From the NCBI GenBank assembly GCA_023144005.1, contig JAGLGN010000016.1:13022-77021 (forward strand): a DNA stretch of 64,000 nt, in the 5' to 3' direction. The stretch comes from a bacterium (GTDB taxonomy: Bacteria > AUK180). The position numbers and the translations under genes are program-made. The number at the start of each line of letters is the position of its first letter. Positions within the stretch are counted from its first letter, which is position 1. Of this stretch, positions 25,811 to 35,903 are shown piece after piece. The notes under the pieces were generated by a model. That model was not told the origin of the DNA, did no database searches, and saw only the letters and a list, made by a program, of their open reading frames with translations.

Positions 25811-26814
25811 TTTTTCTTGACCTCCCTGATAAAATCATATATCTCCGGCAATCGTTTGGAAATTGCCTGTATCTTCAACTCCTCCATATGCGGTTTTGCG
25901 GGAATACCCGAATACATCACATTTGAAGGAACTGATTTTGAAACTCCGCATTTGGCGCCGATAATTGAATTCTCACCGATCTCGATATGGCCGACTATAC
26001 CGGCTTGCGCCGCTATTATCGCATTGTCCCCGATCTTCGTTGACCCCGCGATACCCGATTGCGCTATGATCAGGCAATTCTTTCCGACATGAACATTATG
26101 CGCGATCTGGACAAGGTTATCTATCTTGGTATTATCACCTATCACGGTATCCTCAACGGTTCCCCTGTCGATCGTTGTATTCGCGCCTATATAAACATTT
26201 TTCCCCACGACCACACTGCCGACCTGAGGAATTCTTCCAATGGACCCGTCCTTCAATTTCGGGAATCCGAACCCTGAGGTTCCGATCTTTGCTCCGGAAT
26301 CGATCACAGTATCTTCACCGATCTTCACGCCGCGGCCTATATAAACGCCGGACATGATCACAGCGCCGGGTCCGATATGGGCATTCTCATCTATGACAAC
26401 TCCACCGTAAAGGACAGCGCCCTTGTCAATTCTGGAATTGGCGCCCACGGAAGCAAGCGGCATAATTACCACATCTTTACAGATCATCGCGTTTTCATGA
26501 ACGAAAGCTCTTTCCGAGATCTGCGGATCGGGCAAGGACGGTTCAAAAACCTGAAGCACGCCGCCAAAATAGATCTGCGGCTCTTCGGCTTCGATGACGG
26601 TGTTCTTGACCGTATCGCAATGCGGAATATCGCTCTTTTCAAGTATGATCGTCATTCCCGAAAGATCTTTCAGGTATTTGGTGTACTTCTTATTGGCTAA
26701 AAAGGTAATATGGCCGGATCTCGGCATATCAATGGTGCAGGGAAAGGTTATTTCCCTTTCCCCTTCACCATGAATGATACCGCCTAATCTCTTAACGATA
26801 TCAAATGCATTCAT
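25795..26814 (-). CDS. lpxD: UDP-3-O-acylglucosamine N-acyltransferase LpxD
   Basis: 339 residues. The N-terminal uridine-binding domain (about 1-100) is followed by a hexapeptide beta-helix (100-300) with the catalytic His in LVQIAHNVHVG and the conserved GTSGFGF. It adds the second acyl chain in lipid A synthesis. It lies 5 bp after the skp gene. Confidence 0.97.
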   Translation of the reverse strand: MNAFDIVKRLGGIIHGEGEREITFPCTIDMPRSGHITFLANKKYTKYLKDLSGMTIILEKSDIPHCDTVKNTVIEAEEPQIYFGGVLQVFEPSLPDPQISERAFVHENAMICKDVVIMPLASVGANSRIDKGAVLYGGVVIDENAHIGPGAVIMSGVYIGRGVKIGEDTVIDSGAKIGTSGFGFPKLKDGSIGRIPQVGSVVVGKNVYIGANTTIDRGTVEDTVIGDNTKIDNLVQIAHNVHVGKNCLIIAQSGIAGSTKIGDNAIIAAQAGIVGHIEIGENSIIGAKCGVSKSVPSNVMYSGIPAKPHMEELKIQAISKRLPEIYDFIREVKKKWENE

Positions 26815-26819
26815 TGATG

Positions 26820-27335
26820 CTATTTTGATTTTTTCTTTGCGGGTTTTCTGCCGTTCATCTCACGAATAACATCAGATGTTATATCATTGCCTGAACCGGC
26901 GTAGATCACTGCCTCTTTGAGAACTACCATATCGTAACCCAGCTTGTCGGCTACTTTCTGTACGGCAACGGCGAGTTGAGCCTGAAAGGTCTCATAGATC
27001 ATCTGCTGCTTCTGATTAAGTTCCTGCTGCGCAGCCTGAAAATCCTTGACCAATGCTTCATATTTCGTCTTCAACTCATTGGTTTTCTGCTCTCTTTTGG
27101 TCTTATCCATTAACTCAGACTGATCCTGCAGAGCTGACAATTCTCCTTCTATCTGAGATTTCTTGGTATCAATCTCTACCTGTTTACTCTGAAAATAATT
27201 GGAGAGTTTTTCAAACTCGGCCTTGAACTGATCAACATTCTGAAATACTTCCATTGCATCCACATATGCGATCTCTGACGCAAATGCCATAAGCCCTGTC
27301 AACATAACGATGAAAAGTGTTAATGTCTTCTTCAT
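26820..27335 (-). CDS. skp: Periplasmic chaperone Skp/OmpH
   Basis: 171 residues: a signal peptide (LTLFIVMLTGLMAFA), IAYVDAMEVFQ at the mature start, then long alpha-helical arms rich in Gln, Lys and Glu (about 40-125). Skp holds unfolded outer-membrane proteins on their way to BamA, whose gene lies 27 bp upstream. The basic KKKSK tail is unusual but harmless. Confidence 0.93.
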   Translation of the reverse strand: MKKTLTLFIVMLTGLMAFASEIAYVDAMEVFQNVDQFKAEFEKLSNYFQSKQVEIDTKKSQIEGELSALQDQSELMDKTKREQKTNELKTKYEALVKDFQAAQQELNQKQQMIYETFQAQLAVAVQKVADKLGYDMVVLKEAVIYAGSGNDITSDVIREMNGRKPAKKKSK

Positions 27336-27362
27336 ATATCCTCCTAGGGATGTTCTACACTG

Positions 27363-29966
27363 TTAAAACACATTGCCAATTGTAAAGTGGAGTTTTGTAT
27401 TGGAAAAGTTCTTGCCAACCTCCGAATCGGTGGGATGGGAAAATCCGTATGCATAATCCAATCTCAGTACTCCTAACATGGGTACTTCAAATCTTATGCC
27501 AAAACCTATGGAATGTGCTAATTTAAAATTATTCAGGCTGAAAGGTTCGGAGTATATTTCGTCTAATTCCCCGTCCCCATCAATATCTCTGTAAATATCC
27601 GTCCAGATATAACCGGCATCATAAAAAAATGCTCCCCAGAACTGTTTTCCGTATATCGGGAATTTGTACTCCGCGTTAAAATTGAACAATTTAGTTCCGC
27701 CGATGGGATAATAAGAGACACCGTAATCTTTATAATATGATGAATTTATGAGTTTGGTCTGATCATCTCCCGTATCTTTATCTATGATGACGCCTGTATA
27801 GGGATCGATCCAATCACCCGTATCGGGGTTAACTATGACCCATTTCTCGGTATCACCCCAGATGGAATAGAGCCATGTCCAATGTTCTCTCGCGAATGCA
27901 AGCTCTGTGTATCCGATGGAACGGTCCTCGTAACCGCGGACAGAATAATCCCCACCCATGAAAAATCGCTCATAGACAGGAGGAATTTTCTGATCGGAGA
28001 AGCTCTGTATGAAACCGAATTGTGCCCTTAGTCCCAGAACGAATTTCCAGAAAAGAGGCTTATAGACCTCGGCTTGTGTGACTATCTTCAGATAATGGGC
28101 ATTACCGCCGAATCCGAACCAGTCATCGGCGCCGGTCTTTATGAAATCACCTGCGAGTGTGGAAGAAATACTGAATTTCGAGCCCCTTGTCGGATTGAAG
28201 AAATAATCCCTCTGATCACGGGAGAAACTCAGGGAAATGGCGTTCGTTACGTTCCAGCCGAGATTTGTGGTGACATCAGCGGGAGCGGACTGCATATTTT
28301 CTTCCTCTACATCTAATCTGATATCATCATGTCTGAGCTGAAGGTTCACTTGATAATATCTCCAGAAATTCTTTCCGAATCTCAGAGAGAAGCCATTCTT
28401 CAATTCGGTATAAAAGAGCTCATAACGATCAAATGTCTGATGATAAATATCAAGTCCGAACGCGATCTGGCCCTTTATTACCCAGGGATTCAAGAACCAT
28501 GGGTCTGTAAAATTAAGATTAAAGTCATCCCTGTACTGCGAATGCTCGTATTTGAAATTTAATTTGTACCCGTATCCAAGCAGATTGGATTCTCCGATCT
28601 CGACAAAACCGATCAGTTTTTCCTCATTTGAATATCCACCGCCAAGCTGTGCCTTTCCTGTAGGTTTTTCTTTCGCGTACCAGATCAGGTCATAGCTGTT
28701 CGTGCCGGCGACTTGTGTATATATCGGGTAAATATTGTCAAAATAATTCAGATTGTATAATTTCTGCTGAGTTTCCTGAAGCTCTTTTACTGAAAACGGA
28801 GAATCTTCCTCCACATACATCTCTCTCAAAAGTACCCAGGGTTTGGTCTTCATCGCCTGAGCGCCGATCGGTTTAATGGAGATCGTACTGATAAATGCCT
28901 GCTCGCCCTGTTTGACCTTGAGAATAACATTGACCTTACTTCCTTCAAGATCAAAAACCTTTTTTGAATCGACCAGCACACCAAGATACCCGAGGTCGGT
29001 GTATAATATCCGAAGGTCGGAGATCATTGCGCCGAATATCTCATCGGAGTAAGGGGCGTTGGAATACTTCTTGGCCCTTGCTCTCAATCTCTCAACCGGT
29101 ATAACCGGCTCTTCACCTTCTCCGAAGCTGATATCGACCTCGCCTATATTAAAGGGTTTACCCTCGTCAATAGCCACATGAAGACGAATACTTCCCTCAA
29201 CTGTCTCCACCTCTTCCAATTCTATTCTGGCGGAGATGAAACCGTTTTTCTTATAGAATTCCCTAAGTCCGTTCAGGCCGTCCTCGATCTTCTGCTGATC
29301 GTAATATCCCCTTGACATAAGAGATCGCTTCTTGATCTTAAGAGCAGAGGCGATCTTTTTTTGAGTAAAAGCCTCAACACCTTTTATTTCGATCTCTGAG
29401 ATGAAGAATTTCTCCCCTTCCAATATCTCATAGGTAACGGATTTTGAAAAGTCACCGGCATCGGTAACATCCTTGCTTATCTTCACATTGAAATAACCCT
29501 TTTTCATATAATACTTTTTGAGCTTCTTCAGGGCTTCAAGAAATAAATATTCATCGTAATACGGGGGAAATTCTTTGCTTTCACCGGTCAATTCGCATTT
29601 ATCCAATAAGCGTTTGCCCGAAAATTCTTCATTTCCCGTAAAATGGATCTCCTTCAAATGGGATTTGTCGGTAAATCTGAATTCGACGATTATGCCGATC
29701 TCTCCTTTAGAAAGGTCAACGGCTATATTATCATAATACCCGAAACCCCAGATCTCGGTGATATCCTCATTGAGGGACTTTATAGAGAATGTTGTCCCCT
29801 TTTCGATCCTCAGGATCAGGCGCAGATCATCATCCTTACTGTCCAGGTCCTTGTCGTGAACGAATTTGACATCTTCGATATACTTCCCTTCATAGTCGTT
29901 ATAGTTCACACCAAAGGTGGGGATCACAAGCCCAATGATAAGAAATAACAATGCTAAATGTTTCAT
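27363..29966 (-). CDS. bamA: Outer-membrane assembly factor BamA
   Basis: 867 residues. A signal peptide (ALLFLIIGLVIPTFG) precedes five POTRA-type repeats (about 25-430), e.g. VKFVHDKDLDSKDDDLRL, FFISEIEIKGVEAFTQKKI and AFISTISIKPIGAQ. The 16-strand barrel ends with Phe, and the lid-loop VRGY motif is present (GDYSVRGYEDRS). An unusual insert of about 60 residues rich in Asp and Thr (DTGDWIDPYTGVIIDKDTGD) lies in an extracellular loop. BamA folds outer-membrane proteins. The gene overlaps glgA by 4 bp. Confidence 0.96.
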   Translation of the reverse strand: MKHLALLFLIIGLVIPTFGVNYNDYEGKYIEDVKFVHDKDLDSKDDDLRLILRIEKGTTFSIKSLNEDITEIWGFGYYDNIAVDLSKGEIGIIVEFRFTDKSHLKEIHFTGNEEFSGKRLLDKCELTGESKEFPPYYDEYLFLEALKKLKKYYMKKGYFNVKISKDVTDAGDFSKSVTYEILEGEKFFISEIEIKGVEAFTQKKIASALKIKKRSLMSRGYYDQQKIEDGLNGLREFYKKNGFISARIELEEVETVEGSIRLHVAIDEGKPFNIGEVDISFGEGEEPVIPVERLRARAKKYSNAPYSDEIFGAMISDLRILYTDLGYLGVLVDSKKVFDLEGSKVNVILKVKQGEQAFISTISIKPIGAQAMKTKPWVLLREMYVEEDSPFSVKELQETQQKLYNLNYFDNIYPIYTQVAGTNSYDLIWYAKEKPTGKAQLGGGYSNEEKLIGFVEIGESNLLGYGYKLNFKYEHSQYRDDFNLNFTDPWFLNPWVIKGQIAFGLDIYHQTFDRYELFYTELKNGFSLRFGKNFWRYYQVNLQLRHDDIRLDVEEENMQSAPADVTTNLGWNVTNAISLSFSRDQRDYFFNPTRGSKFSISSTLAGDFIKTGADDWFGFGGNAHYLKIVTQAEVYKPLFWKFVLGLRAQFGFIQSFSDQKIPPVYERFFMGGDYSVRGYEDRSIGYTELAFAREHWTWLYSIWGDTEKWVIVNPDTGDWIDPYTGVIIDKDTGDDQTKLINSSYYKDYGVSYYPIGGTKLFNFNAEYKFPIYGKQFWGAFFYDAGYIWTDIYRDIDGDGELDEIYSEPFSLNNFKLAHSIGFGIRFEVPMLGVLRLDYAYGFSHPTDSEVGKNFSNTKLHFTIGNVF

Positions 29967-31444
29967 TTATTCAATCCTTCTTTATATATTTTCAAATATT
30001 TTTTTGCTGAGGCCACCCAGGAATGATCGGAATTAAAGGCGTTTTTCCTTGCCTTGATAAAATCCTTTCCCCTGAATAACTCCACAGCGCTTTTAATAGT
30101 TTTCAGTAATTGTTCCGAAGAAACGGACTCAAAAATCAAGCCGTTCCCGCTTTTGCGGTCCTTTCTTATATCAAATACAGTATCCTTCAGGCCGCCCGTC
30201 GCTCTTGCTATGGGCAAAGCACCGTATCTCATAGCGATCATCTGCCCGAGGCCGCAGGGCTCGAATACAGACGGCATGAGGAAGTAATCGGAGGCGGCAT
30301 ATAAGCGATGCGCCAAAGGGTTGTTGAATTCTTTGGAGAACTTAAAATGACCCTTGTATTTCGAGGCGAGGCGCTCCATCGCTTTTTCATATTTGACATC
30401 GCCGCTGCCCAGAATAAAGAGGCTAATATCCATCTTAAGAAGATCCTCCATCACCTCTAAAAGCAGCTCTACGCCCTTTTGATGTGTTAATCTGGAGACC
30501 ATTACAAATAATGGAGCGGCCGGAGATGTAAAATCCATTTCCTTCACAAAGTGCGCCTTGAAGCGTTCCTTTCCCTTCGAATCACCCGATTTGAATCTGT
30601 ATTCCCCAAGATAATCGTCTGTTGCGGGATCCCATTCCTTATGATCAATGCCGTTCAGAATGCCGGAGAGTTTATCCGACCATTCCAGAAGCAGATCGGC
30701 AAAACCGCATCCGTACTCCTCTTTCTGTATCTCTTCACAGTAATTGGGAGAGACGGTATTAACGGCATCCGAATAAATAACAGCTCCCTTTAAGAGATTG
30801 ACCTCTCCCCAGGATTCAAGTTTATCCAGATGGATATAAGAATCATCTAAACCGCAATTCGTGAATTCTTCCATGGGGAAACTACCCTGAAATGCGAGAT
30901 TATGTATCGTATGTAAGAGAAAAGGCCTTTTGCTTTTCTCTGAAGAATAAAGGTCAGATGTCAGGTACACAGGGATCAAAGCCGTTTGCCAATCATGTGT
31001 ATGTACGATCTCAAAGTCCCCCGTATCGGTAATATAGCGTGAAACCGCTCTTGAAAACAATGCGAATCTTTTAAAATTATCCGAGTATCCCGTGATCTCA
31101 GGAATACCATTCACAGAGGTCGAGGTGATATAGAGATTATCCCTGTTGAAAAGCGAATCGTTCTCGACAAAGATAATTTTAACATTCTCATATTCGAAAT
31201 ATAACAGGCCGAGTTCATGATCCACACCGTCCCAATCGAAATGATAGGAAGTAAGAGTTTGTAGCGGAAGGGAGATATTTCTCTCACTCAAGGCCTTCTC
31301 AACGATATCTCTGTAATAAGGCATTGCGATGTATACATCCATTCCCTGATCGGACAATGCCAGCGGTAAGGTGCCTGAAACATCGGCAAGTCCGCCCGTC
31401 TTCGCGAATGGAGTAACTTCAGAGGCTACTGAGATCAATTTCAC
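29963..31444 (-). CDS. glgA: Glycogen/starch synthase GlgA
   Basis: 493 residues, GT5. KTGGLADVSGTLP (Lys near 15) binds ADP-glucose; VHTHDWQTALIPVYL and the C-terminal FEPCGLGQMIAMRYG with the catalytic Glu are present. It extends glycogen from ADP-glucose. It overlaps galT by 4 bp. No branching enzyme or GlgC is in the window. Confidence 0.95.
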   Translation of the reverse strand: MKLISVASEVTPFAKTGGLADVSGTLPLALSDQGMDVYIAMPYYRDIVEKALSERNISLPLQTLTSYHFDWDGVDHELGLLYFEYENVKIIFVENDSLFNRDNLYITSTSVNGIPEITGYSDNFKRFALFSRAVSRYITDTGDFEIVHTHDWQTALIPVYLTSDLYSSEKSKRPFLLHTIHNLAFQGSFPMEEFTNCGLDDSYIHLDKLESWGEVNLLKGAVIYSDAVNTVSPNYCEEIQKEEYGCGFADLLLEWSDKLSGILNGIDHKEWDPATDDYLGEYRFKSGDSKGKERFKAHFVKEMDFTSPAAPLFVMVSRLTHQKGVELLLEVMEDLLKMDISLFILGSGDVKYEKAMERLASKYKGHFKFSKEFNNPLAHRLYAASDYFLMPSVFEPCGLGQMIAMRYGALPIARATGGLKDTVFDIRKDRKSGNGLIFESVSSEQLLKTIKSAVELFRGKDFIKARKNAFNSDHSWVASAKKYLKIYKEGLNK

Positions 31445-32448
31445 CTATTGAGCCTCCTTTTTAATACTTCGGCGGCTTCTTCAGGCGGGACCGGATTGAT
31501 ATAAAAACCGGTGCCCCACTCGAATCCGGCTATGCGCTTCATCTTGGGAATGATCTCGAAATGCCAATGATAATAATTGTCACAATTGCCGTTGATCGGG
31601 GAACTGTGAAGAATGACATTATAAGGGGGATTGCCCAGAACATCGTCAAGCGCGCGCAGCGTAGAAAGTAATATCTCTGCTTGAGACCTCAGCATCTCAT
31701 CGTCCGAATTCTCCCATGTGCTAAAATGCTTTTTTGGTAAAACCCACATCTCAAATGGGAATCGTGCCGCGAAAGGTGATATAACGCACATATTGTCGTT
31801 CTCTATTACTACTCTTTCCTTGAAAAAGCGATTGTCAAGCTCAAGCATATCGCAGAAAACGCACCGTTTTTTATAGGAATAGTAGAATTCAGCTCCATCC
31901 AGCTCTTCCTGCACTCTTTTCGGGATTATCGGAGTCGCGATTATCTGTGAATGAGAATGTTCGATCGACGCGCCGGCTGAATGACCCTCATTCTTAAAAA
32001 GAAGAACATGGCGAAAGCGCTCATCCTTCTTCAATTCATTGAATCTGGATCTGAAAACCTTCAATACTTCGGTGAATTGCTCAACGGTAAGAGAGGTAAC
32101 GGATGCGAGATGGTCAGGCGTCTCAATAATTACTTCATGAGCGCCAATTCCGGACATCTTATCAAAAAGGCCCACACCTTCTCTTTTTATTTCACCTTCT
32201 GAAGATAAAGCGGGGTACTTATTCGGTATGACACGGATCTGCCATTTGCCGTCCTTCTCCACTGAAAGTATTTCAGGAGGAGTGGAGGCTTCATTTCCGG
32301 GACAAAATGGACATGAAGGGTTCTCTTTTCTTTCTATGCTTTCCTTCTTCTCCGCCACATAACCTTTGTCATGCCCGACAATAACCCATCTTCCGATGAC
32401 CGGGTCCTTTCTTATTTCTGAATTAAGGTCATTTCCATTATTCCGCAT
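31441..32448 (-). CDS. galT: Galactose-1-phosphate uridylyltransferase
   Basis: About 335 residues from the ATG at 32448, chosen for GAGG 8 nt upstream; it overlaps the pcm stop by 11 bp. RKDPVIGRWVIV at the N-terminus, zinc-binding CPFC and the HIT-type active site HSHSQ (the nucleophile is the second His) identify it. Similar GalT proteins sit with GlgA in several thermophile and candidate-phylum genomes, where they may transfer onto glucose-1-phosphate. Confidence 0.94.
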   Translation of the reverse strand: MRNNGNDLNSEIRKDPVIGRWVIVGHDKGYVAEKKESIERKENPSCPFCPGNEASTPPEILSVEKDGKWQIRVIPNKYPALSSEGEIKREGVGLFDKMSGIGAHEVIIETPDHLASVTSLTVEQFTEVLKVFRSRFNELKKDERFRHVLLFKNEGHSAGASIEHSHSQIIATPIIPKRVQEELDGAEFYYSYKKRCVFCDMLELDNRFFKERVVIENDNMCVISPFAARFPFEMWVLPKKHFSTWENSDDEMLRSQAEILLSTLRALDDVLGNPPYNVILHSSPINGNCDNYYHWHFEIIPKMKRIAGFEWGTGFYINPVPPEEAAEVLKRRLNR

Positions 32449-33055
32449 TCGTAATCCCTCTAATACGCACAAAGTGCTCGTAATTTAACATAATATTTGT
32501 TATTTTATCATTTTCCCTTCTGATATGCAACAAAAACTGGTTTTTTCCCTTTAATATCGGGGCAATAATATCACCGGGGTCATTTACCGCCGAAATGATG
32601 TTCTCAGGGACGCTGTATGTCGCGAAGGAAAATATGCAGGCGTCGAAAGAAGGTATGTCATCTCTCTTCAGTAAATTGCCGCAGTGACACTCAATATTTT
32701 TATACTTCTTCAGGCGTTGCGAGGACCATTCACAAAGTTCCTTATCCACTTCCCAGGTGATCACTTTCCCGAACAATTCAGATAATATGGCGGATTGATA
32801 CCCGCTTCCTGTGCCGAGTTCCAGGATCACTTTATCCTTGGAGGGTTTGATAATTGTCAAGAACCTCCCGATCGTAGACGGCTTTGTGGAGGTCTGACCG
32901 TTCATCACGGGCAAGGCCCTGTTGACAAAGGCGACCTTTGAATATTCCTCAGGAAGAAATAGCCGGCGGTCAATTTTTCTGAACGCCTGCAGTATTTCTT
33001 TATTGTATATGGAAAATTCCTCGATAAGGGTGTTTATGAGATTATCTACCCTCAT
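32438..33055 (-). CDS. pcm: Protein-L-isoaspartate O-methyltransferase, divergent
   Basis: 205 residues. NGQTSTKPSTIGRF matches the GQTISQP substrate loop, and ILELGTGSGYQSAIL is SAM motif I. The C-terminal part is more divergent and shorter than E. coli Pcm. It repairs damaged aspartyl residues. It overlaps surE by 14 bp; pcm-surE pairing is common. Confidence 0.9.
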   Translation of the reverse strand: MRVDNLINTLIEEFSIYNKEILQAFRKIDRRLFLPEEYSKVAFVNRALPVMNGQTSTKPSTIGRFLTIIKPSKDKVILELGTGSGYQSAILSELFGKVITWEVDKELCEWSSQRLKKYKNIECHCGNLLKRDDIPSFDACIFSFATYSVPENIISAVNDPGDIIAPILKGKNQFLLHIRRENDKITNIMLNYEHFVRIRGITNAE

Positions 33056-33758
33056 CCGAATCGGCCTCGGTCCAATCGGTGGAGAGTAAGGTTACGGAAA
33101 TATATCCTTCGTTAAGGGCATAATAATCAGTGCCTTCACGAAGGTCCGGAATATTTTCCGCGGGTTTCAATATCGCTCGGGCTGTATCGTCTTCCCATTT
33201 GCTGATCTCAAAATGGTCCATATATGTCCTGGAACCCAATCTTGTTTCTTTGACCCCTTTTATGGGCTTGGTCGGGTCATAATTCACATTGAGAAAAGTT
33301 CCGGGCTTTGATCTAAGCGCTCTTTCTATCAATTCTTTCATAAATGGGGATATGGCCATATAATCACCGTGTACTCTCGAAGACAGGGAGACCGCCATTG
33401 AATAATATCCCGCAAAAGCCGCCTCGACCGCAGCAGCGACCGTTCCCGAGTAATGCACATCCTCCCCCATATTGCCCCCCTTGTTAATACCGGAGATCAC
33501 CAGGTCGGGCTTATCGATAAGTCCCGCGTTCATCGCCACGACAATACTGTCGGCGGGAGTTCCGGTTAAAGAGTAAATATCGTCGCCATGTCTTTTCACA
33601 AGTATCTCTTTTCCAAGAGAGATAGAATGCGATATGGCGGAATTGTCTTCATGCGGAGCGATCAGAGCTACTTCATGGCCCAATTCCAAGAGTATCTTGC
33701 GAAGGCATTGAATGCCGGGTGCTAAATATCCGTCATCGTTTGTGATCAGTATCCGCAT
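33042..33758 (-). CDS. surE: 5'/3'-nucleotidase SurE
   Basis: About 238 residues. RILITNDDGYLAPGIQ holds the metal-binding Asp pair; APHEDNSAIS and VISGINKGGNMGEDVHYSGTVAAA are family motifs. The ATG at 33758 overlaps the previous stop as TGATG; the TTG before it is less likely. It is a metal-dependent nucleotidase of stress survival. Confidence 0.96.
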   Translation of the reverse strand: MRILITNDDGYLAPGIQCLRKILLELGHEVALIAPHEDNSAISHSISLGKEILVKRHGDDIYSLTGTPADSIVVAMNAGLIDKPDLVISGINKGGNMGEDVHYSGTVAAAVEAAFAGYYSMAVSLSSRVHGDYMAISPFMKELIERALRSKPGTFLNVNYDPTKPIKGVKETRLGSRTYMDHFEISKWEDDTARAILKPAENIPDLREGTDYYALNEGYISVTLLSTDWTEADSDEGR

Positions 33759-34918
33759 CAAAAGAACTCCGTAACGAAGGAGGTTTTCCTTCCAATAAGA
33801 TTCTGAAGATATCGTTTTTCGGATAAAGTGAGTTCATTGAATTTCAGAGAAAATCCCAGCGCTTCACTCGAGAAGAGCATGGAGCAGAATGTCCCGATGG
33901 GAATACGGGCATGGGAATCGCTAACTTTCTTAACCTTATTCTTTTTTCCATCTGATTCGACCAGAAACAGGCCGTTATTAGCGGGAATGAGATCATCCTT
34001 GATCCCTAATCTGTAAGTTCCCCTTTTTACCTTCAATCTTTTCAGAAGTTCCTTCAGTCCCAATATCCTGATCATCTGTCTCGTGGAGGATTTTCTTGTG
34101 AAGTAAAAGGTATCCATCGCCCATTCCAATCTCATATCCTCCGCCAGATGCATCTTGATCTTCTTCGCCTGATCTCTGAAAGAACCCGCATATGCGAGAA
34201 ATGTGTTCAATGCGGTCCTGTCGTGAAGAAAGATATCAAAGAAGACCAGCTTCTTGCTGTCCTTGGTAAGATGGAAAGAGAATATCCCCTTCGGATCTTT
34301 TGCGCTGCCGATGAAAATGCGCTTTATTTTTACCGCATAGTCATACTCGATCATCCATTTATCCATATTCTTTTCATCTTTGACGGATTTTCTGTACATG
34401 CCGTTGTATTCGTAGAAATATCTCTTATTGAAGTGGGCGACATAGGATTTAAGGGTATCCTCGGTCACATATTCCAGAGGGTATTTTTCACCCTTTATTT
34501 TAGGAAAATGCTTTGGCTTCATTTCATATTCCAGGGCGTCGCAGGCGACTTCATAACCGAACATACGGTAATACTCTATTTTGAAAGCGTAAAGCGAGCT
34601 TAATACAATACCTTTCTTTGCCTGCGCCTTAAGCAGTCCGTTAAGGATCTGCCTCACATACCCTCTATTGCGGTATTCAGGAAGGGACGCGACATAGGAG
34701 ACCGCGCAGGTAGAAAAGGTATCCCCGCCGAAGTGAAGAGGTCGCTGCAGATGAAAGACAGTACTCGCGATCACATCTCCCTCCATAGCGGCAAGGGCGG
34801 TAAAATCCTTGATCTCTTTATTGAAGAACTTCTGTACATTCTTTCCCATTCCAAAGGAAAGGGATTCAAGCTCCCATGTTTTCTCTTTATCTTTTCCTAT
34901 TAATTCAACTTCTTTCAT
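33758..34918 (-). CDS. Eis-like GNAT acetyltransferase
   Basis: 386 residues. The N-terminal GNAT domain has VSYVASLPEYRNRGYVRQIL (acetyl-CoA loop) and YRMFGYEVACDALEYEM. A second GNAT-like domain and an SCP2-like C-terminal domain (about 280-386, LGIKDDLIPANNGLFLVE) give the Eis architecture. The substrate is unknown. It starts directly after the HD gene stop. Confidence 0.88.
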   Translation of the reverse strand: MKEVELIGKDKEKTWELESLSFGMGKNVQKFFNKEIKDFTALAAMEGDVIASTVFHLQRPLHFGGDTFSTCAVSYVASLPEYRNRGYVRQILNGLLKAQAKKGIVLSSLYAFKIEYYRMFGYEVACDALEYEMKPKHFPKIKGEKYPLEYVTEDTLKSYVAHFNKRYFYEYNGMYRKSVKDEKNMDKWMIEYDYAVKIKRIFIGSAKDPKGIFSFHLTKDSKKLVFFDIFLHDRTALNTFLAYAGSFRDQAKKIKMHLAEDMRLEWAMDTFYFTRKSSTRQMIRILGLKELLKRLKVKRGTYRLGIKDDLIPANNGLFLVESDGKKNKVKKVSDSHARIPIGTFCSMLFSSEALGFSLKFNELTLSEKRYLQNLIGRKTSFVTEFF

Positions 34919-35467
34919 CTATAACCCCATTTTATCAGAAATTCCCTTCATCGCATTAAGGACTATTGTAATAAATTCATCTTCTTCTATGCCCATCTCA
35001 ACAGAATCATGTATGGGCTGCCTGTTCGCGTTCGCGGCGAATCTCTTCTCCTTCATACGCTTTTTTACGAAGGCAAGGTCGATCGGTGCCAAAATCTTCT
35101 CCGGCCGTATCAAGGCACAGGCGACGATCAGCCCGGTCAGCGGGTCAACGGAATAAATGGCCTTTTTCAGCTGCGTATCCCTGGGAACCCTCCCCACATG
35201 CGCTTCAACGGCATCACAGATCTCGGAGCTGTAGCCTTCGTCGCTGAGCATCTGCTTGCCGACCGTACCGTGCATTTCGGTATCATCCGCCGTGCGCTCA
35301 TAATCAATATCATGTATCAGGCCTACCGTTTCCCAGAGCTCCTCGTTCTCGCCGAAATGCTTCGCAAGAGCCTTCATCGCTGCGGCGCATGCATACATGT
35401 GCTTTTTTAGATTATTATTCTTGACATGCTTATTCAGCATATCAATGGATTCTTTAAGATCTTTCAT
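34919..35467 (-). CDS. HD-domain hydrolase
   Basis: 182 residues. His in KKHMYACAAAMKALA, the HD pair in VGLIHDIDYE, MHGTVG and the Asp in SVDPLTGLI make up the HD metal site. Such small cytosolic HD proteins are nucleotide phosphohydrolases of unknown substrate. CGAGG lies before the ATG. It is the first gene of the 14-gene minus-strand run. Confidence 0.88.
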   Translation of the reverse strand: MKDLKESIDMLNKHVKNNNLKKHMYACAAAMKALAKHFGENEELWETVGLIHDIDYERTADDTEMHGTVGKQMLSDEGYSSEICDAVEAHVGRVPRDTQLKKAIYSVDPLTGLIVACALIRPEKILAPIDLAFVKKRMKEKRFAANANRQPIHDSVEMGIEEDEFITIVLNAMKGISDKMGL

Positions 35468-35903
35468 TATTGCCTCGTTTTAAGTGTACTGTCTCATAAA
35501 GCGGTATACAATCAATTAGTGCTCTAAAAAAAGATTGTTCAAAAGTTAAGCTTCGCAGTGCACAAGGTACAAGGCACAAGGTACAAGGGACAAGCTTCGC
35601 AGAGCACAATGGAGAAGCAGAGGTTGGAGGCTGGAGGTTATGCTTCGCAGAGCACAAGTGGCACGCTTCGCAGTGGACCCAAGTACAAGTGGACCCAGTG
35701 GAACATGGGATAGGAATAAGAAAAATCATTTGAGATAGGAATTCTCTGTGTTCTATTCTGTAATTGTCCATTGTCAATTGTCCATTGTCAATTTCTCTTA
35801 TTACCCTCTTCAATTCTTCATTTCCCCACTTTACACTTCACACACCACACTTCACACTTGCTTTTGCACTTGTTCATTGTACTTATCCACTTTACACTTC
35901 ACA
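35468..35903. repeat. Repeat island between two minus-strand operons
   Basis: Contains a B-like end in the upstream region of the HD gene (TGTCTCATAAAGCGGTATAC, 35491), exact 7-bp ACAAGGT/ACAAGGC repeats (35560-35593), GCTTCGCAGAGCACA units (35593 and 35642), module C (35663-35705), a block shared with 55489 (AATCATTTGAGATAGGAATT), TTGTCCATTGTCAATTGTCC (35763-35792) and CACACCACACTTCACACTT (35838-35860). No gene: open frames here are repeat artefacts. Confidence 0.85.
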
